From: Pseudomonas fluorescens NCIMB 11764
GTDB lineage: Bacteria > Pseudomonadota > Gammaproteobacteria > Pseudomonadales > Pseudomonadaceae
NCBI RefSeq assembly: GCF_000293885.2
Contig: NZ_CP010945.1
Location: 1,632,001 to 1,696,000, forward strand
Direction: 5' to 3'
DNA: 64,000 bases
Position 1 is the stretch's first letter. Each line of letters starts with the position of its first letter. A model generated the notes under the pieces. It was not told the DNA's origin, made no database searches, and saw only the letters and a list, made by a program, of their open reading frames with translations. The translations under genes were made by a program, and so were the position numbers. Shown one piece after another: positions 9,373 through 18,141 of the stretch.

Positions 9373-10650
9373 CTAAACCTGTGCAGCCCCCGGCAACGGC
9401 GGTAATTTTGCCAGTTTCAACGCGATCAACAACGCCACCACCAGCAACGCCCCGATAAACAACCCGATCCCGTTCCATCCGCCCAGGTGCCAGAACACCC
9501 CGCCCGCTGTGCCGGCGATGCTCGACCCGGCGTAGTAGCTGAACAGATACAGCGACGAAGCCTGCCCCTTGGCTTTGGTGGCGCGGCGCCCAATCCAGCT
9601 GCTCGCCACCGAGTGAGCGCCGAAGAAGCCGAAGGTGAAAATCAGCATGCCGATGATCACCATGGGCAGTGGCGTGAACATCGTCAGGGCCAGGCCGGCG
9701 AGCATCAGCACGATGGTGGCCCAGAGCACCTGGCGTCGGCCCAGCTTGTCGGCCAATGCACCGATTTTCGCCGAGCTGTAGATGCCCGACAGGTACACCA
9801 CCGAGAGCAGCCCGACGAAGGCCTGGTCCATGTGGTACGGCTCGGCCAGCAGGCGATAACCGATGTAGTTGAACAGCGTGACAAACGCGCCCATCAGCAC
9901 AAAGGCTTCGAGAAACAACAACGGCAGGCCGGCGTCGCGAAAGTGCATGGTGAAGCCGTCGAGCAGGCTGCGCGGGTGCAGTGAGCGGGCGCGGAAGTTG
10001 CGTGATTCGGGAAGGATTTTCCAGAACACCGCCGCCGCGATCAGCGCCAGGCCGCCGATCACCAGCATCGCCGTGTGCCAGCTGACGAAGTCGATCAACA
10101 CCCCGGTGATCAAGCGTCCGCTCATCCCGCCGATGGCATTGCCGCCGATGTACAGGCCCATCGCCAGGCCGATGTGTTGCGGATGGATCTCCTCGCTCAG
10201 GTACGTCATGGCGACCGCCGCCAGGCCGCTCAACGACAACCCGATCAGCGCGCGCATTACCAGCACGCCGTGCCAGCTCGGCATCATCGAACTGGCGATG
10301 GTGCACAGCGCCGCGGCGAACAGCGCCGTCACCATCACCGGTTTGCGCCCGACACGGTCGGAGATCGGGCCGGTGATCAGCAAGCCGATGGCGAGCATGC
10401 CGGTGGCCACTGAAAGAATCAGACTGCTCTGCGCCGCGTTGATGGAATATTCGTGGGACAGCAGCGGCATCATCGGCTGCACGCAGTACAGCAGCGCGAA
10501 AGTCGCGAAGCCGCCGGAGAACAGGGCCAGCACCGTGCGCATGAACATCGGCGTGCCTTTTTCGATGTAGATTTCCTTGAGCTCAGCCACGGCATCATCC
10601 AGCGCGGCGGGCGGAACTTCATGGGCGAGTGGGGCGACAGCAGTTTTCAC
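9373..10650 (-). CDS. MFS transporter, drug/sugar efflux type (YnfM-like)
   Basis: This is a 12-helix major facilitator superfamily permease of 425 residues with a cytoplasmic N-terminal tail. The family signature after helix 2 is present (GPISDRVGRKPVM), and a related loop in the second half reads GALADKLGRRQV. The pattern fits the arabinose-efflux/YnfM subgroup; the substrate cannot be told. The GTG at 10650 is chosen because GAGG lies about 9 bases upstream; an in-frame ATG at 10695 would add 15 residues. The gene is divergent from a LysR regulator 118 bases away, which suggests LysR-dependent expression. Confidence 0.85.
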   Translation of the reverse strand: MKTAVAPLAHEVPPAALDDAVAELKEIYIEKGTPMFMRTVLALFSGGFATFALLYCVQPMMPLLSHEYSINAAQSSLILSVATGMLAIGLLITGPISDRVGRKPVMVTALFAAALCTIASSMMPSWHGVLVMRALIGLSLSGLAAVAMTYLSEEIHPQHIGLAMGLYIGGNAIGGMSGRLITGVLIDFVSWHTAMLVIGGLALIAAAVFWKILPESRNFRARSLHPRSLLDGFTMHFRDAGLPLLFLEAFVLMGAFVTLFNYIGYRLLAEPYHMDQAFVGLLSVVYLSGIYSSAKIGALADKLGRRQVLWATIVLMLAGLALTMFTPLPMVIIGMLIFTFGFFGAHSVASSWIGRRATKAKGQASSLYLFSYYAGSSIAGTAGGVFWHLGGWNGIGLFIGALLVVALLIALKLAKLPPLPGAAQV

Positions 10651-10768
10651 GTCAGACCTCGGGGCAGGCAGCCGGTCAGGCAATGAAAAAAGCATATAGC
10701 TGCCTAATGATTCAATCCAATATATTGTTCGACCTGTTTAAGAGGTTTTGCGACCTAATGGGGGTTTC
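10651..10768. promoter_or_regulatory. Divergent MFS / LysR intergenic region
   Basis: This 118-base AT-rich spacer separates the two divergent starts and is the usual place for the LysR-type binding site controlling both genes. The core CATATAGCTGCC...CCAATATATTG (10692-10725) is the most AT-rich part, but no unambiguous T-N11-A dyad could be fixed by eye. Confidence 0.5.
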
Positions 10769-11671
10769 ATGGAATTGCGTCACCTGCGCTACTTCATTGC
10801 CGTCGCCGAAGAACTGCACTTCGGCCGCGCCGCCCAGGTGCTGGGCATCTCGCAACCGCCGTTGAGTCAGCAGATTCAGGCGCTGGAGCAGGAGGTCGGC
10901 GCACGATTGTTCGAGCGTACCAATCGTCGGGTCGAGCTCAGTGAAGCCGGGCGATTGTTTCTGGAAGAGGCGCGGTTGGTGCTGGCGCAGGTCGACAAAG
11001 CCGCGGATGTGGCGCGACGGGCGCAGCTCGGTGAGTTGGGCGAACTCAAAATCGGTTTCACCTCGTCGGCACCGTTCAACTCGACCATCCCTCAGGCGAT
11101 TTTTTCATTTCGCCAGCGTTTTCCGGCGGTGCACCTGAACCTGCGGGAAATGAGCAGCACCCAGGTGGCCGAAGCGCTGGTGGACGAGTCGATCGAAGTC
11201 GGGATCATGCGCCCGTTAGGTTTGCCGGATTCGCTCAGCGTGGTGGAGTTGATGCGCGAGCCGCTGGTCGCCGTGCTCAGTTCCAAGCATCCGCTGGTGC
11301 AGGACAGTGAAGCGGGATTGTTCCTGTCGGCGTTGGCGCTCGAACCGTTCGTATTTTTCCCGCGCAGTTATGGCAGTGGTCTGTATGCGCAGTTGCTCAG
11401 CCTGGCGCGGGACGCCGGTTTCAGCCCGCACTTTGCCCAAGAGGCGGGTGAGGCCATGACGATCATCGGTCTGGTGGCGGCGGGGTTGGGGGTGTCGGTG
11501 TTGCCGGCGTCTTATCAGCGGATGCGGATTGATGGCGTGGTCTATCGGCCGTTGCTCGACCCGGAAGCGGTTTCGGCCGTGTGGCTGGTGCAGCGCAAGG
11601 ATCAGAAGTCGCCGATGGCCAAGGCGTTTGTGGAGTTGTTGACGCGTAAGGTAGAACCCCTCCAATCGTGA
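10769..11671 (+). CDS. LysR-type transcriptional regulator
   Basis: The ATG at 10769 gives MELRHLRYFIAVAEELHFGRAA, the standard LysR N-terminus with a winged helix-turn-helix (about residues 1-60; QPPLSQQIQALEQEVGARLF is the recognition region). A co-inducer domain of two Rossmann-like lobes fills residues 90-295. The total is 300 residues. It most resembles the CatR/BenM-like branch by its general pattern, but the inducer is unknown. The divergent MFS gene is the likely target. A strong terminator follows 12 bases after the stop. Confidence 0.93.
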   Translation: MELRHLRYFIAVAEELHFGRAAQVLGISQPPLSQQIQALEQEVGARLFERTNRRVELSEAGRLFLEEARLVLAQVDKAADVARRAQLGELGELKIGFTSSAPFNSTIPQAIFSFRQRFPAVHLNLREMSSTQVAEALVDESIEVGIMRPLGLPDSLSVVELMREPLVAVLSSKHPLVQDSEAGLFLSALALEPFVFFPRSYGSGLYAQLLSLARDAGFSPHFAQEAGEAMTIIGLVAAGLGVSVLPASYQRMRIDGVVYRPLLDPEAVSAVWLVQRKDQKSPMAKAFVELLTRKVEPLQS

Positions 11672-11683
11672 CCGAACACAAAC

Positions 11684-11710
11684 CTGTAGGAGCCGGCTCC
11701 TACAGTTTTT
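11684..11710 (+). terminator. Rho-independent terminator of the LysR gene
   Basis: A perfect 22-base palindrome (11684-11705, two 11-base arms CTGTAGGAGCC/GGCTCCTACAG) is followed directly by TTTTT at 11706-11710. The palindrome also resembles the GTAGGAGC-type REP found in Pseudomonas, so it may be a domesticated REP acting as a terminator. Confidence 0.8.
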
Positions 11711-11863
11711 GCATCGTGTCAGCGGTGGTTGTGGGACGTTTCCTAAGACGTGTTCCGGGAGGCTACAGCAGCTTGCGGCAGCGCCTACAACTACGCCAGA
11801 ATCCGCCGGCTTGTGCGCTTTGGGGAGCATCGGTAACTTGATTCGTGTCACTGATTCCCAGTG

Positions 11864-12066
11864 ATCGGGTTTAGTAGCCCGGTTTTCCTTCCCAAAAAAA
11901 TGCATAAGCGTCGATCAGTCAGGCATACGCCTGCACTTGATGGTAGCTGTGCGCATGGCGCCCTTGGGTGCGCCGGATTTGGGTCGGTGTCCGGTCTACT
12001 AACTTGCGTACAGCTGCCACCCTTCCGTTTAGTAGCGAGACAGGTTGCAGCACTACTAACAGGAAG
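11864..12066 (+). ncRNA. Structured 5' leader RNA of the first DUF6124 gene
   Basis: This fills most of the 365-base gap after LysR. Hand folding gives four parts. The first is a small hairpin at 11864-11883 followed by TTTT. The second is a closing helix P1 of 13-14 pairs (11941-11954 with 12006-12019) that encloses hairpin P2 (11957-11961 with 11970-11974) and a weaker P3 (11975-11978 with 11989-11992). The third is a hairpin pairing 12029-12035 with 12053-12059. The fourth, continuing the third, pairs 12022-12026 with 12062-12066, which buries the Shine-Dalgarno AGGAAG (12061-12066), 9 bases before the ATG. The words TTAGTAG and CTACTAA occur twice each in alternation, so competing pairings are possible. 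The same architecture precedes the second DUF6124 gene. Strand and ends are inferred from the downstream gene. I do not recall a named Rfam family for it. Confidence 0.6.
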
Positions 12067-12075
12067 ACCTTCCCA

Positions 12076-12366
12076 ATGTCCAAGCCAACTCCGAATCCGC
12101 CGGATTCCGATCCGGTCACTCCATCCGTATCAACAGATTCCGAAACACGCCAACCAAGCAAAATCTTCCTCATCGCCCCCGACATCGACAACCAGACCCT
12201 ACTCGAATACGCCTGTGAATCCCTGGCATCTGCCAACGTCATGGCGAGTGATTTCGCGAGGTATCTGGAGGGATCGCAAAGCAACACACTGCTGGGCATT
12301 CAACAGTCGATCATGCTCGGGGAACTGGCGGTGAACCGGGTGCTGGATAACCTTGACCCACCCTAG
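12076..12366 (+). CDS. DUF6124 (formerly DUF3077) family protein
   Basis: This is a 96-residue soluble protein of the Pseudomonas-restricted DUF6124 family. It starts with the family's Pro-rich MSKPTPNPPDSDPVTP and has the conserved helical core KIFLIAPDIDNQTLLEYACE, SLASANVMASDFARYLEG and a final LGELAVNRVLDNLDP. It is shorter than usual: the family's middle segment between the Pro-rich start and the core is reduced. ATG 12076 is chosen over upstream in-frame codons because AGGAAG lies 9 bases before it and the protein start matches the family. Function is unknown. Its expression is probably set by the RNA leader that sequesters its ribosome binding site. Confidence 0.85.
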   Translation: MSKPTPNPPDSDPVTPSVSTDSETRQPSKIFLIAPDIDNQTLLEYACESLASANVMASDFARYLEGSQSNTLLGIQQSIMLGELAVNRVLDNLDPP

Positions 12367-12444
12367 CTCAGCACTCGATTGATCGTTCCGAGAGGGGCTT
12401 GTGAGGCTCTAAAGATCCTGGGCAACCAGGCCATCGCCGAGAAC

Positions 12445-13158
12445 TCAACGTTTCTCACTGAGTGCTTCACACTCGGGAATCGGCGATGGCTTGGGACTGC
12501 CAAGGCACAGCGAGTACACCTGCTCCCAGTCTGCTTCAATTTCATCGAAGGGTACCCACGGCTTGGCCACCGAAAGAGTAATGAGATAGCGTTCTTCGGT
12601 CGGATTTCTGGAATCACTAAACTGTCCTAGAAGCAGCATTGCTTGATACTTGTCTCCTGCCTGCCAAAAGGATCTCCCTGATCGCTCACTGTCCCGAAGC
12701 CACGCTCGCCATTCGGGTGTATCGGCGATGGTGGGGTTGCTCCGCAGGCCCCTCGCCACCCAGCCTTTTTCGCGCCATTGGTTCTGTAAGTCGAGAACGA
12801 CCTTAAGGGCGTCGTCGAGCAGCAACGGTTCTATTTGAGGGGACATGCGGATGTCGTCAATGACATTGTCGTCGAACCCAACCGTGAAAAAGCGAGCCAG
12901 AGGCGTGACGAACCCGAACTGCGGGTCGATGAATCGCATTCGTGCATCCACCATAGGAACTCCGAGCCACAGGTGCCCACGGATTAACGGGCTAAAAGAG
13001 GCTGAAGAGCGATTACGCATCTCTTCATACGTTCCGCCTATCTCCACGGCGACTTCCGGTTCATCCCACAAAGGCTGTCTCAGTTGGTGTATGGCGGCCA
13101 GCGCCAAAACAGCCAGAAGCAACCAGCCTGCTCCTCGGCGCCAGCTGCGCAAGTTCAT
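12445..13158 (-). CDS. Membrane-anchored protein of unknown function
   Basis: This 237-residue protein has a basic N-terminus and one hydrophobic helix (about residues 10-26), so it is probably anchored in the inner membrane with most of it in the periplasm. Aromatic and acidic residues are frequent, and one Cys pair occurs near the end (YSLCLGS, IPECEAL). I do not recognise a family. The start overlaps the upstream DUF2515-like gene by 4 bases (ATGA), so the two are translated together and probably act together. Confidence 0.75.
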   Translation of the reverse strand: MNLRSWRRGAGWLLLAVLALAAIHQLRQPLWDEPEVAVEIGGTYEEMRNRSSASFSPLIRGHLWLGVPMVDARMRFIDPQFGFVTPLARFFTVGFDDNVIDDIRMSPQIEPLLLDDALKVVLDLQNQWREKGWVARGLRSNPTIADTPEWRAWLRDSERSGRSFWQAGDKYQAMLLLGQFSDSRNPTEERYLITLSVAKPWVPFDEIEADWEQVYSLCLGSPKPSPIPECEALSEKR

Positions 13159-14303
13159 GCCTCGCCACCGGAGGCGATTTCTCGAATCGACTGCTCTAAT
13201 GCCCCTCGGTTGCTGTCGTTTAGCATCTCATCGAACCTCGCCGCCGCCCGGAGTACGAAAGGCATGCGCTGCTTGATGTTCGACAAGTCCGCCAGCGGGT
13301 TGGAACTAAAGCCGATGGTGCGTTCGTCCTTAACGCTTTGGCATTGGCTCGTGAGGGTCAACTCGATAGCCTGAGCCACGCCAGAGGGAAAACCGGTCAC
13401 GTAGGCAGCATGATTGGTACGCAGCAAGGCCACCAATTGCTGGTCCTCGTAAATGGCTGGCTGGAGGATATTGCGCTGCTCATGCCACGCCAGAAACTCC
13501 ACGCTTTGGGCAATATCCCCTTCATCAATCAACTCGAAAGCACGAAAGATTTCCTGATGAAATTGTCCAAAGCGGAGCTTTTTCTGCCCCGCAGGCCAAA
13601 GCACTGACCACTTCGGATGTCCGTAAATCCCCGCTCGCGCTTCCAGACATTTCTTCAACTCCTTCAAGCCTCGCTTCGCATAGAACTCATGCAGCGGGAA
13701 AATATCCAGAAACAGCGTGGTGTTCCCCAGTGCCATCATGTCGTACACATGCCGGAACTGTTGCTGCACCAACGACAAGTCATTTCCCTTGAAACGGAGA
13801 TCTACGGACGGAACCGGGTTACGCGCATCGGCTTCTTTGTAGTCACGCAGCGCTTCGGCCTGTTCGGCCATCCTGTCAGCTGTAAACAACCCGAATTCAC
13901 TACGGCTATCTCGCACGCGCTGTCGGGATTGATGTTCCGCGCCAATATGTCCAATGGTGTCCGCCGCATGCAGCAGTCCGCAGCCAACCTGCTTGGAAGC
14001 AAATGCAGCAAGCCCGGCCCACTGAAACCGCGAATCATGCAACCACAGCCGGGCATAGGCTGCGTTGATCACTCGGTTGCGTTCCACCGGATCAGCAATC
14101 AGCACGCCGCCAGGGGCAACGATGTCTTCGGCTTGGCGTTGGTAGATGCGCCAAAGGCATGCGCACGTGAGGATGGGGACCTTGGTCACCATGGTCTTGA
14201 CGCCGTAAAGCAGTTCTTCTTTGCATTCACAGTCAGCAACGGGCGTGCTGTTGTGGTTCAGGCGCTGATTATCGCTGGGGTGTTCTTTGAAGCATTGGGT
14301 CAT
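13155..14303 (-). CDS. DUF2515-like protein of unknown function
   Basis: The 382-residue protein has no signal peptide. The pattern NRVINAAYARLWLHDSRFQW, followed by ...NTTLFLDIFPLHEFYAKRGL and a helical remainder, resembles DUF2515 proteins (Bacillus YppC type); this is from memory of the family. The N-terminal stretch has a Cys cluster (CECKEEL, ILTCACLW) that might bind a metal. It forms a two-gene unit with the membrane-anchored protein downstream. The unit sits between a DUF6124 locus and the APE operon. A role with the membrane partner, for example as an effector/immunity or lipid-related pair, is only a guess. Confidence 0.6.
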   Translation of the reverse strand: MTQCFKEHPSDNQRLNHNSTPVADCECKEELLYGVKTMVTKVPILTCACLWRIYQRQAEDIVAPGGVLIADPVERNRVINAAYARLWLHDSRFQWAGLAAFASKQVGCGLLHAADTIGHIGAEHQSRQRVRDSRSEFGLFTADRMAEQAEALRDYKEADARNPVPSVDLRFKGNDLSLVQQQFRHVYDMMALGNTTLFLDIFPLHEFYAKRGLKELKKCLEARAGIYGHPKWSVLWPAGQKKLRFGQFHQEIFRAFELIDEGDIAQSVEFLAWHEQRNILQPAIYEDQQLVALLRTNHAAYVTGFPSGVAQAIELTLTSQCQSVKDERTIGFSSNPLADLSNIKQRMPFVLRAAARFDEMLNDSNRGALEQSIREIASGGEA

Positions 14304-14495
14304 GGCTGGAGGGTCGCTTGTCAGGAAATGCCTGAACCCTAACAGCCATAAATCCCGCCCAGATCACGCGGACCCAAAATCAGACGTCACTGGCAGACGA
14401 GATGCGCAAAGTGCGAGGAAATTACGATGAAGCGGGTAGGAAATATCCTCAAGTGCCTCGTTCATCGTAGGAAATCCATGTTTCTTGCTGTGGTG

Positions 14496-14531
14496 AATCA
14501 AACGATTGCTGCAGGCGGCGATCGTTTGATT
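14496..14531. terminator. Strong inverted repeat at the end of the APE operon
   Basis: AATCAAACGAT (14496-14506) and ATCGTTTGATT (14521-14531) are perfect 11-base arms with a 14-base loop, starting 5 bases beyond the last APE stop codon. On the + strand the right arm is followed by TTGC after the TTT of the arm; on the - strand there is no clear T-run. It is probably a transcript end or an RNA-stabilising hairpin for the 18-kb operon. Confidence 0.55.
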
Positions 14532-14535
14532 TTGC

Positions 14536-15762
14536 TTAGGCCCACCGCCGAAAAATCAACGACGTATTAACCCCGCCAAACGCAAAATTATTGTTCATCA
14601 CATACTGATTACTCATCTGCCGAAACTCGCCGCGCAGGTAATCGAGCTTGCCGCAATTGGGATCGACTTCATCAAGGTTGAACGTGTGCGCGTACAGGTT
14701 GCTGTTCATCATTTCGATGCTGAACCAGGACTCCAAAGCACCGCAGGCGCCGAGTGTGTGGCCGAGGAAGCTCTTCTGCGAACTGATCGGCATGTGCTCA
14801 CCGAACAGCGAACTGGTGGCCAGCGTTTCGGCGATGTCGCCCTGTTCAGTCGCGGTGCCGTGACCGTTGACGTAGCCGATGTCCGACGGCTGCAAACCGG
14901 CGTCTTCCAACGCCAGTTCCATGGCCCGGCGCATGGTGGACTGCTCTGGACGCGTGGTGTGCTGGCCGTCGGCGTTGCTGCCGAAACCGACGAGTTCGGC
15001 ATGAATATGCGCGCCGCGCGCCAGTGCGTGCTCCAGTTCTTCAAGCACCAGCATGCCGCCGCCTTCCCCGATCACCAGGCCATCGCGACCGCTGTCGTAG
15101 GGGCGCGGGGACGTCTGTGGCGCATCGTTTTTCAGGCTGGTGGCGTAAAGCGCATCGAAGACCATGGCTTCGGTGGGGCATAGCTCCTCGGCCCCACCGG
15201 CAAGCATCAAGGGCAAACGCCCGAACTTGATCGATTCGTAGGCATAACCGATGCCCTGGCTGCCGCTGGTGCAGGCGCTGGAGGTCGGGATCAGCCGGCC
15301 GGTGAGGCCGAAGAAGATGCTGATGTTCGCCGCCGTGGTGTGCGGCATCATGCGCACATAGGAGTTGGCGTTCAGACCTTCGGCCACGGAGTTGAGCAGC
15401 ATGTTGCCGAACGCCTTGATCTCGTCGGTGCTGCCCGTGGAGGAGCCGCAGGCGACGCCCATGCGGCCGTCCTTGATCGACTCGTCACCCAGCAAACCTG
15501 CATCGGCCAACGCCTGCTCCGCCGCGCCGACGGCCAGGCGCGAAACCCGGCCCATGCTGCGCAGTTGTTTGCGGGTCCAGTGGCTCGGTACCTTGAAGTC
15601 ATCGATGGGCCCGGCCAGGCGTGTGTTGAGTTCGGTAAAGCGATCCCATTCGTCCATCCGGCGAATGCCGCTGCGGTTGGCCGCGAAGTTGGCGGCGATG
15701 GTTGCCCAATCGCTGCCCAATGAGGTGATGCCGGCCATGCCGGTGACGACGACGCGTTTCAT
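14536..15762 (-). CDS. Beta-ketoacyl-ACP synthase (FabF-like) of the APE pathway
   Basis: This decarboxylating condensing enzyme elongates the polyene chain. The 408-residue thiolase fold keeps the Cys-His-His triad: Cys164 in SSACTSGSQ, His301 in NGHGTATEQGD and His335 in FLGHTLGACGA. The start is the ATG at 15762, which overlaps the FabG stop by one base (TGATG); the open frame further upstream is not used. It is the last gene of the operon. Homologues with an intact triad act as homodimeric or heterodimeric ketosynthases in APE pathways; which role applies here is not shown by sequence alone. Confidence 0.9.
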   Translation of the reverse strand: MKRVVVTGMAGITSLGSDWATIAANFAANRSGIRRMDEWDRFTELNTRLAGPIDDFKVPSHWTRKQLRSMGRVSRLAVGAAEQALADAGLLGDESIKDGRMGVACGSSTGSTDEIKAFGNMLLNSVAEGLNANSYVRMMPHTTAANISIFFGLTGRLIPTSSACTSGSQGIGYAYESIKFGRLPLMLAGGAEELCPTEAMVFDALYATSLKNDAPQTSPRPYDSGRDGLVIGEGGGMLVLEELEHALARGAHIHAELVGFGSNADGQHTTRPEQSTMRRAMELALEDAGLQPSDIGYVNGHGTATEQGDIAETLATSSLFGEHMPISSQKSFLGHTLGACGALESWFSIEMMNSNLYAHTFNLDEVDPNCGKLDYLRGEFRQMSNQYVMNNNFAFGGVNTSLIFRRWA

Positions 15763-16490
15763 CAGCACAGGCCTCCGTTGACGGCCAGCACCTGCCGGGT
15801 GATGTACGACGCTTCCGCCGACATCAGGAAATTCACCGCGCCGGCCACCTCTTCCGGGGTGCCCATGCGCTGTGCGGGGATCATTTTCATCAGTTCTTCC
15901 ACTGGCACGTTTTCGTCGAGCATGGCGGTGTCGATCAAGCCCGGGGCGACACAGTTGACGGTAATTTTGCGCTTGCCCAGTTCGATCGCCAACGCTTTTG
16001 CCGCGCCGATCAAACCGGCCTTGGAGGCGCTGTAGTTGACCTGCCCGCGATTGCCGATCAACCCCGAAACCGACGTGATACAAACGATGCGTCCGGCGGC
16101 GCGACGACGGATCATCGGCATCATCACCGGGTGCAGCACGTTGTAGAAACCGTCGAGGTTGGTGCGCATCACCACATCCCAATCATCCTCGCTCAGCGCT
16201 GGAAAAGCACCGTCGCGTGTCAGGCCGGCGTTGAGCACCACGCCGTAGTAGGCGCCGTGGCTTTCTACGTCGGCTTCGAGAATGGCTTTGCAACTGGCGC
16301 GGTCGGACACATCGAATTGCAGGATGCGCGCGTTGCGGCCCAAGGCTTCGACTTCGATCTTCACGGCCTCGGCGTCCGCAAGACCGCTGCGGCAATGCAG
16401 CACGATGTCATGCCCGGCCCGGGCCAGACGCAAGGCGATGGCGCGGCCGATGCCACGGCTGGAGCCGGTGACCAGTACGGATTCAGTCAT
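15762..16490 (-). CDS. 3-oxoacyl-ACP reductase (FabG-like) of the APE pathway
   Basis: This short-chain dehydrogenase reduces the 3-keto group after each condensation, using NAD(P)H. The Rossmann motif TGSSRGIG (residues 8-15), the NAG motif (87-89), Ser140, Tyr153 and Lys157 (YSASK) are all present. At 242 residues it has the usual FabG length. It overlaps the hotdog dehydratase gene upstream by 4 bases and the ketosynthase gene downstream by one base. Confidence 0.9.
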   Translation of the reverse strand: MTESVLVTGSSRGIGRAIALRLARAGHDIVLHCRSGLADAEAVKIEVEALGRNARILQFDVSDRASCKAILEADVESHGAYYGVVLNAGLTRDGAFPALSEDDWDVVMRTNLDGFYNVLHPVMMPMIRRRAAGRIVCITSVSGLIGNRGQVNYSASKAGLIGAAKALAIELGKRKITVNCVAPGLIDTAMLDENVPVEELMKMIPAQRMGTPEEVAGAVNFLMSAEASYITRQVLAVNGGLC

Positions 16491-16948
16491 GACCGGACTC
16501 CTGGGGTTTCATTAAGGTATTGGGCGGCTTGCGGCGGACGAAACACGTTCAGACGAGCGGTGGCGTGAATGCCGGGGGCGTTGATGTGGCATTCGAACAC
16601 GCCCATGCCGTTGTCGTCTTCCAGCGAACGCATCCCGTGGATGGTCAGCTCGGTGCCGGCGGGAAAATATTCGACGTTGCATTCAAATTTACGGGTGCCG
16701 AGCAGGAAGCCCAGCTCCACACCGTCGCCCCGCTGGCGCGCATGGCAACCGGCGAAGGCGGCCACGCTCTGGGCCATCAATTCGATGCCGACCCACGCCG
16801 GCAGGCTGCCGTCGGGACGACTGAACAGGCCATCGGGCTTGACGGTAAGGCGGGTGTGGATCTGCTCGTCATCGAACGCCAGGATCTGATCGATGAGGAT
16901 CATGTCGCCAGCGTGCGGCAGCAGTTCGGCGAGCGGCCAGTCAATCAT
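16487..16948 (-). CDS. Hotdog-fold 3-hydroxyacyl-ACP dehydratase (ApeP-like)
   Basis: This 153-residue hotdog protein has LLPHAGDMILIDQI at the N-terminus (His12) and VGIELMAQSVAAFAGCHA on the central helix, with Glu at the place of the FabA/FabZ acid. It should remove water from the 3-hydroxyacyl-ACP to form the conjugated double bonds. A second dehydratase domain lies at the C-terminus of the ligase (28591-30273). In studied APE systems two such subunits form a heteromer, so these two may pair here. Confidence 0.82.
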   Translation of the reverse strand: MIDWPLAELLPHAGDMILIDQILAFDDEQIHTRLTVKPDGLFSRPDGSLPAWVGIELMAQSVAAFAGCHARQRGDGVELGFLLGTRKFECNVEYFPAGTELTIHGMRSLEDDNGMGVFECHINAPGIHATARLNVFRPPQAAQYLNETPGVRS

Positions 16949-18141
16949 GGGGCGTCTCCGATAATCAGGCTGACGTTATTGCCCCCGAAGGCAAAGGAAT
17001 TGCTCATCAGGTAGCGAGGTGCAATGGACGCCAGGCGATCGGCCGGGGTCACCCAATTCAGGGCCGGCAGATCGGGGTCGGGCTGGCCGTCCCAGACATG
17101 TGGCGGCAACGCATGGTGTTGATTGTCAGCGCTCAGGCTCAACCAGCAGAACGCCGCTTCCAATGCGCCGGCCGCACCGAGGGTGTGGCCGGTCATCGGT
17201 TTGGTCGACGAACAGGGTACGCCGGCCGGGAACAATGCCGACACCGCCAGGCTTTCCATGGCGTCGTTGTGCTGAGTGGCGGTGCCGTGCAGATTCAGGT
17301 AACCGATCTGTTCAGGTTGCAGGCTCGCCCGGCTCAAGGCTTTGCGCATCGCCTGCAGGGCGCCACGGCCGGTCGGTTCCGGTGCGGAAATGTGGTGCGC
17401 ATCGGAACTCGCCCCACTGCCCAACAGGGCAATCGACGGTTCGTCGCCAGCCACTTTCGTCATCAGGAACAGCACGGCGGCTTCGCCGATGTTGATGCCA
17501 TGACGATTCACCGAGAACGGGTTGCAGCGTTGTTCGGACACTGCCTCCAGCGCCGAGAAGCCGTTGAGGGTCAGCTTGCACAACGTGTCGACGCCGCCGC
17601 ACAGCACCGCGTCGCACAGGCCCAGGTCCAGCAGGCGTTGGGCACTCATCAGCGCCCGGGCGCTGGAGGTGCACGCGGTGGAAATCACATAGGCCGGGCC
17701 GCTGAGTTGCAGCCAGTCGGCAAGAAAATTCGCCGGTGCGCCGAGTTCCTGTTGCTGGTAGTCGTAATCGACAGGGAACTGATCCTCGCGGATGTAATGA
17801 GCCAACCCATGACTGGCTTCATCGATGCCGGAGGTGCTGGTGCCGAGGATCACGCCGATGCGATCACGGCCATAAGTCTGGATCGCTTGATCGATGTCGT
17901 CGCGAATTTGCAGCGCCGCTTCCAGCAGCAATTGGTTGTTGCGGCTGCTTTGTTTCGCCAGTTCCACAGGGATCGGCGCCAGTTCGCCGCGCACCGCGGC
18001 CACCGGCAACGAGCGTTCCGGCACCCAGCCGGCCTCGCTGCGCATGCCGGAGCAATCGCCGGCGAACAGGTTGTGTGCAACTTCCTGCTTGCTGCGGCCC
18101 AGGGCGCAGATCACCCCGAGGGCGTTGAGGTAAGCGGTCAT
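16945..18141 (-). CDS. Beta-ketoacyl-ACP synthase of the APE pathway
   Basis: This is a second full-length condensing enzyme (398 residues) with an intact triad: Cys157 in STACTSSA, His285 in NLHGTATQHND and His319 in TGHTLGAAGA. It differs from the ketosynthase at 14536 in its N-terminal half. The GVDTLCKLTLNGF region is typical of the APE subgroup that partners a chain-length factor. The partner could be the short KS-like protein encoded at the head of the operon. Overlaps of 4 bases with both neighbours indicate coupled translation. Confidence 0.88.
   Translation of the reverse strand: MTAYLNALGVICALGRSKQEVAHNLFAGDCSGMRSEAGWVPERSLPVAAVRGELAPIPVELAKQSSRNNQLLLEAALQIRDDIDQAIQTYGRDRIGVILGTSTSGIDEASHGLAHYIREDQFPVDYDYQQQELGAPANFLADWLQLSGPAYVISTACTSSARALMSAQRLLDLGLCDAVLCGGVDTLCKLTLNGFSALEAVSEQRCNPFSVNRHGINIGEAAVLFLMTKVAGDEPSIALLGSGASSDAHHISAPEPTGRGALQAMRKALSRASLQPEQIGYLNLHGTATQHNDAMESLAVSALFPAGVPCSSTKPMTGHTLGAAGALEAAFCWLSLSADNQHHALPPHVWDGQPDPDLPALNWVTPADRLASIAPRYLMSNSFAFGGNNVSLIIGDAP

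Noticed and set aside
11684..11710. Mobile element end
   Set aside because: It is a perfect short palindrome with a T-run right after the LysR stop, and a terminator is the simpler reading.
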